Shown: piece by piece, positions 47,350-58,046 of the stretch
Layout of the letters: every line of letters begins with the position of its first letter
Position numbering within the stretch: position 1 is the stretch's first letter
Source: Cyathus striatus
Taxonomy: Eukaryota; Basidiomycota; Agaricomycetes; Agaricales; Nidulariaceae
DNA: 64,000 nt
Direction: 5' to 3'
Assembly (NCBI GenBank): GCA_025738555.1
Contig: JAOVFP010000001.1
Span: 4,464,001-4,528,000, forward strand
Translations under genes and position numbers: made by a program
Notes under the pieces: generated by a model
Databases searched by the model: none
What the model was told of the DNA's origin: nothing
Seen by the model: only the letters and a program-made list of their open reading frames with translations

Positions 47350-49638
47350 TTATGCACCCGCCTTCCAGTATGCAATATCACCATCCACCACTATTATGAA
47401 GTGTTAGTATGAACTGAAGGAGTTGGGGTCAATACACTTACTCTCATAGGGCTTTCCCTGTTGGCGCAACTTTCCGGCAGCTTTAACACTAGCTTCACTT
47501 CCATGCTCTTTTAAGTCTTCATATGACATAATTTCACCGCACACGAATTTGTTCTCGAAATCAGAGCTAGAAGCAATGTTAAAAACCTGTGACTATACAT
47601 CCATACAGCATGAAAACACACTGAATGACACCAGCTGCTTGAGGAGCCTTGGTTCCTTTACGGATAGTCCATGCGCGAACCTCATCGGGTCCACATGTGA
47701 AGTAACGAATAAGCTTAATAGAAGTAATGTCAGCAGAATGCAATAAACAAGGCTGTAGAGACATACGTCAAGACTCGTGTAACCAGCTTGTGTGATCTTG
47801 GGTAACGCGCTCACGGCACCGGCCTTTTCTTCCTCCTCTTTCTTTTCCTCGGGAGATAATCCCGCAAGACGTTCTTCGAGAGCGACAGAGAAAGGGATCA
47901 AGGGGTCACCTGGATTGTTGGCGTCGATCCAACCCTTGATTTTAGGAAGCCTTTCATACAAAGTTCCATTGATGAAGTAGTGGAGAAAGCATCGTACGCA
48001 CCACTTGTTCTTTTTCCGGACGTAATCCTTTTCACTTAGGTTAACCAAGTACGTAACAGGCTTTGCTGTCAGTAACTGGAGACCATTGACGACGTCGATC
48101 TGCAGGACACAGTTAGTTTGATTTCGAAGCCAATGGATACGTAGAATGGAATCAGAAGGATTTATTAATTTCATGGGCATAATGGGGCGTTACTCCCGCC
48201 TCGACGAGCTGGGTTATCGAGCAGATGCTCTTTTTCATCATTGCAAAAGGGGGAGTGAAAAAACTCACCTATAAATGTAGTAGTCAGTCAACAAGGAAAA
48301 ACTAAACATTAACAGAAGTATAAGAGTTCAGAGAATTAAAAAATATTTCAAAGGAATAGTGGGGCGTTACTCCCTCCTCAACGAGCTGGGTTATCGAGCA
48401 ATGCTCTTTTTCAACATTATAGACGTATAAGTCAGATTATTTACCTAGAAGTGATAGTAATCAGCCAACGAACAAATAAACAACACAGCAGGGGAAAAGT
48501 TCAGAAAAATAAAAAGTATTTCAAAGGAATAATGGGGCGTTATTCCCTCCTCAAAGAGCTGGGTTATCGAGCAATGCTCTTTTTCAACATCTCAAAAAGT
48601 TCAAGTTAGAGTATTCACCTAGAAATGATAGAGTTAGTCAACGAACAATAAATACGGCGAGGAAAAGTTCAGAGAAGTAAAATGTATTTCAAAGGAATAG
48701 CAGGGCGTTACTCCCTCCTCAACGAGCTGGGTTATCGAGCAATGTTCTTTTTCATCTCAAGAAAAAAAGACAGCCTGCTCACCTCTTTATTGTTCCATTC
48801 GGCCTTGCGGACATCCTTTCCGTCTACTGTAAGAACCTTGAGGATTTTCTCGATGGTAGCCTGGGTAATAACTCGCTCAGAAACTGGAAAGAGACCAAAT
48901 GAACGTTTGACAAACAATTTCCTCTTTTTTGGCTTTATCGGCCAGGCTGTTATTTCCCAGACTCCTCCCGGTCTTCTTCAAGGCATCAAGAGCCTTTTCT
49001 ACCCATTCGATGTCCTTGAGCCTGAGCTCTGTTTGAATGATCTCCATGTCACGGAGGGGGTCGACATCACCCTCGACGTGAATGACTTCGGCATCATCAA
49101 AGGCACGAATGACTTGGAAGATACCGTCAACGGCACGGACATGGGACAGGAAAGCATTTCCTAAACCAGCTCCAGTGGATGCACCCTGGAAAGACAGAGG
49201 TAATTGAGGAGATGCATGGAGAAGAGGAAAAGAATGCTAACAGCGGTGAGACCAGCAATGTCGATACAAGTGAGAAAGGCAGGAACACGAGAGGCAGGTT
49301 TGTAGAGCTCGCAAAGCCACTCGAAACGTTGGTCAGGAACGGGAATGCGAGCTTCTTCTGGATTTATAGTTGCATAGGGGAAGTTGGCAGCTTTTCCAAG
49401 GTCTAGGATGGGTATGAGGTGAGAATGACGTGACGCATAAGAGCGAAAAAGACATGCCGGTCTCGGAGAGCGCATTGAAGAAGGACGATTTTCCGACATT
49501 GGGAAGACCTGGGAGTGAATGAGAAATAGGCATAGAGGACGATAAAGGAGACAAACCTACGATACCGATCTTGAGATTGTTACTGGGTCTTCCAAGAAGA
49601 GTCTTCTTCTCCTGGGCTTGTGCTTTCTTTGGAGGCAT
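47350..49638 (-). CDS. OLA1: Obg-like ATPase 1 (YchF/OLA1)
   Basis: Ribosome-associated ATPase of the TRAFAC class. The start [20 protein letters not shown] leads to KIGIVG and the P-loop [47 protein letters not shown] joined to [20 protein letters not shown], and [20 protein letters not shown] follow. KAKKEEI joins [19 protein letters not shown] and AEWNNKE. After a 683-nt intron (48100-48782) comes [20 protein letters not shown] with NLSEKD, the altered G4 motif that favours ATP. The TGS domain follows ([37 protein letters not shown]) and the end is [13 protein letters not shown]. All joins keep frame. The large intron is exceptional. Confidence 0.94.
48100..48782 (-). repeat. OLA1 intron made of four tandem intron-like units
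   Basis: Four units, read on the minus strand: 48782-48619 (164 nt), 48618-48445 (174), 48444-48269 (176) and 48268-48100 (169). Each begins with a good donor (GTGAGC, GTGAAT, GTAAAT, GTGAGT) and ends with an acceptor (TTTCTAG, CTTCTAG, TTTATAG, CTGCAG), usually after a CTAAC- or CTGAC-like branch point. Internal junctions are AG|GT with no bases between. A core of about 60 nt starting near GAAAAAGAGCAT and ending ACGCCCC is nearly identical in all four, while the flanks have diverged. Confidence 0.85.
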
Positions 49639-49994
49639 TCTTTTCTTTACAAGACGTGGTGGAGAGGTGGAAAAAGAGGAGGTGGGGAGGGAGAAGGAAA
49701 AGGGAGAAAAAGAAAGATGACGAGGGGGATGCCGATGGCAGGAAGTAAAGAGAGCGCGAATCCGATGCATGGATATGGATTCCGAATCCAAAATATAATC
49801 GATCCAGACATGCCATATTCGGAAGCACTGCAAAATATCTTTTTCCGTGGGAATTATGGCTCGCCTATCAGTCACATGACAGTCGCGTCGCGCCTTGAAG
49901 CCACCCCTACGTCATAACTACTACTTACTAGAGATGCATCCGAGTCTCAACACTCTCCCTTACCTTCGTCAATGGATCCAGAGACAAAGTAATC
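49639..49994. promoter_or_regulatory. Divergent promoter region of OLA1 and the DUF1264 gene
   Basis: A 356-bp interval between two opposing starts. It contains a GA-rich stretch near 49655-49725 just upstream of the OLA1 ATG, the complement of a CT-rich leader. No specific sites recognised. Confidence 0.45.
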
Positions 49995-50954
49995 CATGTA
50001 TCACTCTTCCGCATATGCAGCCGCAGGAAGTGCTATCATGTCCTTCATCCCCATTAAGGCAATACACCAGCATCTCCGCGCCTTCCATACTTACTCGTAG
50101 GCATATTCTCATCTTCAGTCTTCCCTATGTTCCCTTACAATTACAGACACGACCGCACTCGCCATGTTGAAGTGCATCACTATTGCACCCACCTGTCGCA
50201 CGACTTGCACCAATGCATCATCTACGACTCCGACCAACCTGGTGCCAAGCTAATCGGCATTGAGTATATCATCTCAGAGAAGGTTTGTCTCCTTTGTGCT
50301 GTCCATCTGATACGCAGCTTATATATGCACGACGTTCAAAGATCTTCGAGTCTCTACCCCAGGAGGAAAAGAAGTACTGGCATAGTCACAAATATGAGGT
50401 ATAGTTGGACCGTAGCCTGGTTTCACTGAGCCTTGTTTCACTCTTGTCGCCGAGTAAGTTGAAAGTGGACTTCTTCAGCTGCAGGTGGGTCCAGCTTGCA
50501 GTGTTCTTCCCAGGAGCTCCCTCACATATTCCTTCTTCTATGCTACAGATGAAAGACGTGATCCCAGGTATGCATCCAATCCTTCAGAAGATGATGGTCG
50601 ATACCGACTCGTGTTCGCATCATAGGGACTGTTTCCGATGCCGCAGAACAGCCAGCAATGATTGAACTCCAAAAGACATATGGCAAAACTATTCATACAT
50701 GGGCCATAGATACTTCACCAGATCTACCACTTGGTCCACCGACCCTAATGATGTCCTATACCAGTGATGATCAAGTTCCTCATGATCTTGTGCGAGCTCG
50801 CGACGAGCGCATTGGTGTGTCCACTGAACACAAGAAGCAGTACCGGAAGACATACCTCCCTCCATATACCGCGTCTGAAAGTGCAGATGAGTGGCTTTCG
50901 ACCGGAAATGGTGTGGAGTTCATCGCCAAGGAGCAACCTGATTTGGTATTGTAA
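49995..50954 (+). CDS. DUF1264 (oil body-associated protein-like) protein
   Basis: Start chosen at [20 protein letters not shown], since an in-frame stop lies just upstream; an extra 5' exon is possible. Then [15 protein letters not shown] joins [40 protein letters not shown] and IISEK. An intron leads to [19 protein letters not shown]. The middle exon near 50440-50540 is not resolved. It is followed by [20 protein letters not shown] and [20 protein letters not shown], then [16 protein letters not shown]. The histidine-rich VHHYC motif and the YGK...W pattern are family hallmarks. Plant members sit on oil bodies; the fungal role is unknown. Confidence 0.8.
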
Positions 50955-51143
50955 ATGTATAAATAAATAAAGTGGAAACTTGAGTTGTGACGCGTGACAG
51001 GGGTGAAGCTTTAAGTAGTAGTTGTTTGTTGTTATGCATCAAAACTGTGCAGTTCATACGGCAAAAGCCTAATTCAGCGTTGGCCATCGGAAACTATTGC
51101 TCATCGTCGAAGACCCTCAAGACACCTCAAGACCTCCCCGACA

Positions 51144-52530
51144 ATGGCCTCCCGTCCTATCGTCAACGTCCGTTCCTCTACCGGAGGTATGTCCTGTCTT
51201 TTGTCTGCTCGCAAGTTCTCATTTTTATCATGTAGAGGCTTCCACTTCCCTTCCCCTTCCCGCGGTTTTGACCGCACCCATTCGACTTGATGTTGTGGCT
51301 CAGGTGCACAGTTAGTAATCCAACCTGTTGCACCCCATGTCCTGCTAAACACTTACTATTCAGAGAGCATTGCTAAGAACAAGAGGCAGGCCTATGCTGT
51401 TAGTGAGAAGGCCGGTCATCAGACAAGCGCTGAGTCTTGGGGTACCGGTCGTGCGGTTGCGCGTATTCCCCGTGTTGGAGGCGGAGGAACCCATCGTTCT
51501 GGACAGGCACGTATCCTGTAACCCTTGTACTATCACGTATTTTTCTTACAACGTTCACTTATATAGGCTGCTTTCGGTAACATGTGCCGTGGAGGACGTA
51601 TGTTTGCACCTACCAAGACCTGGCGCAAGTGGCACGTCAAGGTAAACCAGAACCAGCGCCGCTTTGCCGTTGTTTCCGCCCTTGCTGCCTCTGCTCTGCC
51701 ATCCTTGGTCCTTGCTCGCGGCCATCGCATTGAGCAGATCGAGGAAGTTCCTCTTGTTGTTGCCTCTGCTACCGAGTCTTTCACAAAGACCAAAGAGGCC
51801 GTTGCACTCCTCAAGGCTCTTCACGCGTACGGCGACGTTGTCAAGGTTTCCAACTCTCGCAAACTTCGTGCTGGTAAGGGTAAGCTGAGGAACCGTCGCC
51901 ATCGTCAACGTCGCGGACCTCTCGTAGTCTACGACGAAGACAAGGGCATTGTCAAAGCCTTCCGTAACCTTCCAGGTGTTGAGCTTGTCAACGTTAGGAG
52001 ACTCAATCTTCTCCAGCTCGCTCCCGGTGGCCATCTCGGTCGTTTCGTCATCTGGACTGAGGGTGCTTTCTCTCTTCTTGATGAGGTTTTCGGTACCTTT
52101 GACAAGGCAGCTGTTTACAAGAAGGATTACTAGTTCGTATTTTCGTCGTGGATCGAGTGACGGTAACACTAATCATCGGTACACTGTAGCCTTCCTACCG
52201 CCAAGATTACCAACCCTGATGTTACCCGGTTAATTAACAGTGACGAGATTCAGTCTGTTGTGCGACCTGCCGGCCAAAAGGTTCAGAAGCGTCCTTGGAC
52301 GCAGAAGAAGAACCCTCTTGTCAATAAGGCTGTTCTTTTCCGCCTCAACCCTTACGCAAAGACCCTCCGCAGGCAGGAGCTTCGTACGTCTTGGTTTTTA
52401 TTTGACATTTTCGTATCTGAGATTATTGTTTGCAGTCAAGCAAGAGCGCCTAAAGAAGAAGGGCGTGAAGAAGCCCAAGAAAGAGGCGTCAGCGGGCAAA
52501 GCTTTCTTGGACACTCTCCTCGCTCCTTGA
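51144..52530 (+). CDS. RPL4: 60S ribosomal protein L4 (uL4)
   Basis: Large-subunit ribosomal protein. [14 protein letters not shown] is spliced to [20 protein letters not shown] and [20 protein letters not shown], then [40 protein letters not shown]. The long exon contains [40 protein letters not shown] and [20 protein letters not shown]. It is joined to [20 protein letters not shown], then [20 protein letters not shown], and ends [13 protein letters not shown]. The loop region that lines the exit tunnel is present. The intron at about 51507 keeps the conserved GQAAFGNM only if a GC donor (AG|GCACGT) is used. Confidence 0.96.
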
Positions 52531-52861
52531 AGATAGGGTGGATGAAAATGGCAAGGATTTATGTGATTATGTTTACTGTGTATCCGTGCAAGCTCTGCAT
52601 CATCGTCAATGTCCTATGCTATGCGAACTACTTATATGTGCATGTTACGTTAAGAGTTGATGAGTGTAAGGTGCTGGTGAATATATAAAATCGATGCGAG
52701 TGTGATACGTGCGCGTGATGAGTGGAGAGTGAAGTGAACACATGTTTCCCACGAGTGAGGAGCAGCCTTTCATGTTTTCGTCCGCAGCTGCTCACCTCAA
52801 AGTGACATAACGAGCATTCACGACCATCTCTTACGACGCACTCCTTCCCATTCTTCCACTC
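52531..52861. other. Intergenic, no gene seen
   Basis: RPL4 3' flank and promoter of the next plus-strand gene. The right end is CT-rich. Nothing else is visible. Confidence 0.4.
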
Positions 52862-53498
52862 ATGCATCGTCTTGTCCTTCTTTCCTTTCTTTTCCTTTTC
52901 TCAGTCGTCTATGCTCAAACAACAATTACCGCCGTGGATGCGTCAGTTTCTTCTCCATCTCACAACGAAACACCTCTGATCCATTCTGTATAGTCAAGGA
53001 GAAACCGTCATCGGAGTTGTAACGGTAGACCCCAATGCTGGTGTTACGATGACAACTATAATGTATGTTTGTCCGACTCGGTCTTTAATCCAGGTGGATG
53101 CTAACGTCTCCGTTCATCGTACTAGATCGACAGTGGCAGCAACGACATCCTCAGCTACAACTACAACGACTCCAATTGACCAACAAGGTCCAGTGGGTCA
53201 GCCTGCGCCCACAACCGGCACTCCTGGTGCTCCTACCCCCTACGTCTATACGACGCTTGTCAATGGCGCTTTGACTGAAGTTACCGACACATTTACCCCA
53301 ACAGACATCAGCACAACGCCCGTGCAACCTACAGTAACGGGGACTATACTGGATTACAACTCTTGGTTGAGTATATATGGACAACAAACTGGCGGGGCTA
53401 CCAGCGGCGCGCGGCCAACAATATCCAGCTTACCCTGGACATGGGCAGCTGTGGTGGGCGGGCTGATATTCTCAGTGAGTATGGGGTGTGTTGCGTAG
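52862..53498 (+). CDS. Small Ser/Thr-rich secreted protein, probably GPI-anchored
   Basis: The signal peptide MHRLVLLSFLFLFSVVYAQ leads to TTITAVDA, spliced to QGETVIGVVTVDPNAGVTMT, then STVAATTSSATTTTTP. Further text is PTPYVYTTLVNGALTEVTDT and SWLSIYGQQTGG. A C-terminal hydrophobic segment, LPWTWAAVVGGLIFSVSMGC with VA at the very end, follows a stretch of small residues, which is the pattern of a GPI-attachment signal. About 170 residues. Cell-wall or plasma-membrane surface protein of unknown role. Confidence 0.78.
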
Positions 53499-53722
53499 TC
53501 GATGAATGGATGGTAGACCGGACATTGATAATATATAAATTACATAGAATCCTGTATTCCGACGCTACGGAGGAAAATAAGTATACTGTACGATAAATAT
53601 TTAAAATTTAAAATATTGAGAGGGTGCAATAAGTATGTTGACGTCGAGTGATCGGCTTATGTCCGCCAACGCCGTAAATTACTAGAATAACTGAATACCG
53701 AACGGTATTGTTCCTAACCACT

Positions 53723-56520
53723 ATGTCGCCAGACGTTTCAATACCTGACATCGTTTCCCTTGCTTTGGTCGTAGAGTCCTCCGTCGCTGTACATGCTGAA
53801 TGGCGTCGCATTCTCGTCGATTATATTTCTCAAATATTGCGCCGCTTGGCCGAAACCTACAGCGCTAACAACGGACACAGAGTAAGTGGCCATCCATCTG
53901 CTTAGATGCGTCTCAGTTCTCCTCACTTCTTTTGCCCTAGCTGCGCATTGCTTTCGTTACATATGGTTCCGCAGATACCTTACCCACTCCATTACTTTCC
54001 AAACGCTTCTTTACCGATTATCTGCAAGTTATAAAGGAGTTGAAGGAACATCAGGCAGAAATGGGGCTGGGTGAAACCAATTCTGGAGGAAGTAAAGGGA
54101 TGGCCGCTCTTGAAGGCTTAACTGCTGCTGTTGAGGTATGTAACATTCGACTCCCCCACACTCCTAACAATTAATCCCGCCTTGTTAGCTCTTCGATCAA
54201 CTCAAAGTGCAGTCACAATCCAAAGATCTTTCACGACCCACCATACACCATCTACTTCATATTTCTGCCTCGCCTCCAGATGACGCTATGCATCCTCGGT
54301 GGAATGTAGCATCTGCACTTGATAACCTCACATGGGATACCCTTCCATCCGAATTAAAAAAAGTATGCATTATCTCTCGCTCGCGACTTGCGTTCTGATT
54401 CGTTTCATTATAGAGGAACATTCACTTCAGCTTGCTTTGTCTTCGACTGCCTACCCAGCGGCTTACTGATTTATTCGCTGCAGTACGTGAAACAACTAAA
54501 TGTGCTATTGTTCGTACTAAACTATTCAGGCCTCTGTTTCCGGTCCCACCAATCTATGGTTTCAAGTGAATCCATCTCATTCTATATCATTATCAGGGTT
54601 TACGCCATCGCAACCGCAAAAAGGTTTGTACTATATCTACTAGCATTCTTATTCGTACTTACTAAACTGTCTTCCAGTCATTAAACGCAGCGGCGAACCT
54701 CATGCAATTGAAAGACCTCAGGAAGCGAAGCGGCCTCGATTGACAGACATCTCCCCGAAACCACCTCTTGCAAAGGAATCGACGAATCTACACGCTACCC
54801 CCATTACACTGACACAATCATTACCTACAACTATAGCTCAACCTCATCCTCCACAATCTGCAAACAATCAACCATTTACTATGAATCAATTGATGCAACG
54901 GCTGCATAATATGCGCGAGCAACTCGGCCAGCTTGAAATGACTCTGAAAAATGCTGAGAATGAAGGAAACAAAGAGAAAGCGGAAACCTTGAGGCTAGAA
55001 TACAATAGGAACCAAGAAATCTACGCCAAATTATCTCAGATAGTGGCTGCGTACAATCAACAACGGCAGCAAGCTGATGCTCATGTGCAAGGCCAAGCAC
55101 CAACTACTATAGCTCGCACTCAGTCATCTCCTGTCCACATGCAAAAGGAGTCAATACCTAAAACATCTTCCCCATCTAATGATTTGGCGCAGATTTCATC
55201 AAGTCTTCAGCCTCCTCAAGTTATTCATAGTCGTACAATAAGTGGGTCAAACATTCCACAACCAATAGTAAACAATACAACGCCGACTTCACAATCATTG
55301 TCATCTGGGGCTGCCAAAATACCAGTGCCTGTGGAGGCACAAATGCGAGGTTTGCTAGATCAAAGACGACATCTTGGTGGTGGGATGGGAATCTCGCCAC
55401 CTGTTCCAAATGTGCCACATCCAGAGATAGTATCAGCACCGTCCAGCACAGTTAGAGCAGGTACCGCCTCAACTTTACCTCTTAAACCTCCTTTCCAGAC
55501 TACCGAGCAAGTAGCCGGAAACGGAAGCGCTAAACCTTCGTCAGTTATGGTATGGCAAGGAACATTTACTTGGAGTGGAACGGGACCATCTGGGAAAAAA
55601 GAAATCCGAGCTAATCTTTTCGCAAGCTCGAACTCTCCCGAGTGGTACGTGATATAGACAGTTCTTGAAATATTCATCAGTAATTCTGACAGCTCTTTAG
55701 TCGTGCCGACACCTGGCCAGACAACTTTACTCTTGTTCCGACGCAAACCCCCATTGTTGAGCTTTCCGATCTTCGAGAATGGATGAAACGCCATAAACCG
55801 GCATTATGCACATTCTATCCAGATACAACACAAGGAGAAGGGGAAATGAATAATTCATATTATCGGATGCTTGTGCAGCTATTGACACAGCGCCGAATTG
55901 TTAGTTAGCTCGTATATGCACTTATATATTGTACTAACTGCTTTATACAGTATGCAACAGCGGCATGGACTCGCCCGTCTGGGGCACAAGAAAATAATGT
56001 TCTTATCATGGCGATGAATGCTGGTCTTATTGGCGCATTTTTTCCGCTGACTGGGATCCCAGAGATGCCGAAGCCTTCTAACCCGACTGTTCCACTCCCA
56101 TTAACGCAGTTAACAGGTCTACCTCCTCAGCTTGTGGCCCAGCTTCAGCCGCTTAATAACGAGCAACGTATGCAATACCTAGCTCAGTATGTGCAACAGA
56201 AGCAAATGCAGGCGCGGCAAGCTGAACAAGTACAAAATAACTCTAGTCAAAGTCAAGTTAACCCTTTGATGATGATGTCACAAGGTATCAATTCAGCTAC
56301 TCAGCCAAATTCTGCACACTCGCAACCAATTTATGGAAATATGGGTGGAACGTCAGGACATGTTGGTATGCAAGTAGGTTCTAATGGTAACAACGTCATG
56401 AGCTTAGGGCCTGGTCATGCCAATAACATTGCATCGGTACAATCGCGTTCTATTGGTGGTGGAAACATGAACTATGATTTGCAGTCGTTTACGCAGCGGA
56501 ACGGTGACTCTACGATGTGA
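53723..56520 (+). CDS. Mediator subunit 25-like protein (VWA domain)
   Basis: N-terminal von Willebrand factor A domain of the Med25 type: SIPDIVSLALVVESSVAVHA, spliced to LRIAFVTYGSADTLPTPLLS, with GGSKGMAALEGLTAAVELFD and QLK. An intron with ACTAAAC branch (about 54484-54530) joins LTDLFAA to ASVSGPTNLWFQV. The middle is Gln/Pro/Ser-rich with a coiled coil (MNQLMQRLHNMREQLGQLEM). A second folded part begins VMVWQGTFTWSGTGPSGKKE and continues IRANLFASSN, CTFYPDTTQGEGEMNN, MLVQLLTQRRIYATAAWTRP and NVLIMAMNAGLIGAFFPLTG, similar to the Med25 activator-interaction (PTOV) domain. The tail is Gln-rich, ending RNGDSTM. It bridges activators to RNA polymerase II. Confidence 0.8.
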
Positions 56521-56630
56521 GAACTGAGTGAGGATTGATACTTGCTTAATTATTGGAACGGATGTATACTATATAAACGTGGTAATGACAATCATTGCTG
56601 TGTGTGTATTTGCTAGTTTGAATGGCTTAA

Positions 56631-57544
56631 TCACTGTTGAGTGCTGCTGAAATTTCCCTCTGTTCCCTGAATCTTTTCATGATCAGCTAAATTTGCTTGC
56701 GCTTCGTAAACGGTTATAACAGGATTTTTGTTGCGCTGGAAACTCGAAGTTGAATTGTGAATAAATATAAGTACAGTTTGAATATACCTGAGACCAATGA
56801 CCTAGAAATCCTACGTAGTATATCTGTATTGTATCATCCCCTTGAGAGCCAGGGAAGAATAATGTAATGGATGAAAGATTCGAAAATTTGGCAGTTCTTT
56901 TTCAAAATATATAGAGAATTAAATTATTCTGATAAATGATCACGTAAGGGAACACTGACTTGATCGCATACTCGCCGATCTCTCTCCCTTGCGCAATTTC
57001 GAATTCTTGAGTAGAACCTTTGTGCGAAATATCGTCAAAATCCAGATTGGGCTCATTCGCAAACTGGTATTTTTAAACGTTAAGTATGCAAGATGGGAGG
57101 AAAGATCATTATTATTTACCAGAGCAACTTTAGTAGGTGTTCGTCCGAGAGGACCAGTTTTCAATAGAAGTGATCGCAGCCTGACGGACCCGGTAAACGG
57201 AATGCGAATAATCCTAAAGGTCAATTAAAATCACGAAAGCGAAACGCCGACATGTGAGGCATTATATGTACATCTGGTCGTCGGCATCTGACTCCAAAGA
57301 CTTGCAACAACGTGAGCGGGTAAATCATTGAGAAAGTCTGTCATCTACACACCTTAGATTCATCCAGACGCTGATGCCAGGGTTTTATAACGTCGCGGCC
57401 TTCTGCAGAAGTGTTGAGAGCAACGACGTGATCTCTGTCAATGTGAAGGAACAAATTGTCTTGAGGACCAAGATCGGACTGGTCGTGGTCGTGGTCGTGA
57501 TCATGACTTTCATGACCACAGCCATCATGGTGGTTATGAGACAT
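56631..57544 (-). CDS. PITH-domain protein (TXNL1 C-terminal-like)
   Basis: The start MSHNHHDGCGHESHDHDHDH is histidine-rich. The PITH domain continues with LGPQDNLFLHIDRDHVVALN, GRDVIKPWHQRLDESK, SLESDADDQM joined to IIRIPFTGSVRLRSLLLKTG. PLGRTPTKVAL joins FANEPNLDFDDISHKGSTQE, then GREIGEYAIK joins TAKFSNLSSITLFFPGSQGD. Then come IYYVGFLGHWSQ and RNKNPVITVYEAQANLADHE, ending TQQ. Every join keeps frame. PITH proteins associate with the proteasome in other eukaryotes; the metal-binding look of the N-terminus is typical of fungal members. Confidence 0.9.
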
Positions 57545-58046
57545 TTCTGTCAACGGAAGCAGTAACTAGCACTGATGGGAGAGCGAGCCTCGGAGTCGGA
57601 GAGATTAGAAGGAATGTGACAAATAGCAGCATACAGTAGCTAAGCGTATAAAGGGTGAAAATTACTCGCATCGAATGTTGTTAATTCCCTGCCAGCTGTG
57701 TATCTCTGTGAGTAGCTCTCTTTCTACCCCCTTACAGGATGTTTTTTCTAGTAATTTGCGTTCGATTGCCATCACTTCACATCAAAGGGATCACCCGCCA
57801 GTGCATCCTGGAGCTGGTGGTATGAGACAACTACACTATTTCTGATTTCTTTCTACTATATCTCTGATATCTGTTTCTGACCTACGTTTTCACAGGTTTT
57901 TGCGTCCGGTGTTGATTTCGCCACTGTATTATCGCGTTAGTTTATAACCTTCAAGTACCCTACATCGTCTGCACTTGTATTTACTTTTGTATATTTATTG
58001 CATTGCCATCAGCAATCGACTTCGCGGCTCCTTCATTAGATCTACA
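57545..58046. promoter_or_regulatory. Divergent promoter region of PITH and UBX genes
   Basis: A 502-bp interval. Around 57840-57900 there is an intron-like end (CGTTTTCACAG|GT), so the UBX gene may have an untranslated or undetected 5' exon here. No other gene content. Confidence 0.4.

Noticed and set aside
48100..48782. Reading the four repeats as a MITE or satellite array
   Set aside because: No inverted ends; the unit edges coincide exactly with splice donor and acceptor sites, so intron duplication explains them better.
48883..48914. Frame change in OLA1 between KKEEI and ATIEKIL taken as an indel
   Set aside because: An intron starting GTTTGT after KKEEI and ending TTACCCAG restores the conserved text, so no sequence error is needed.
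48682..49164. 160-codon plus-strand open stretch across the OLA1 gene
   Set aside because: It is antisense to conserved OLA1 exons and begins within the repeated intron.
54480..54535. Frame change in the MED25-like gene taken as an indel
   Set aside because: A 47-nt intron GTACGT to TTCAG with an ACTAAAC branch joins LTDLFAA to ASVSGPTNLWF in frame.
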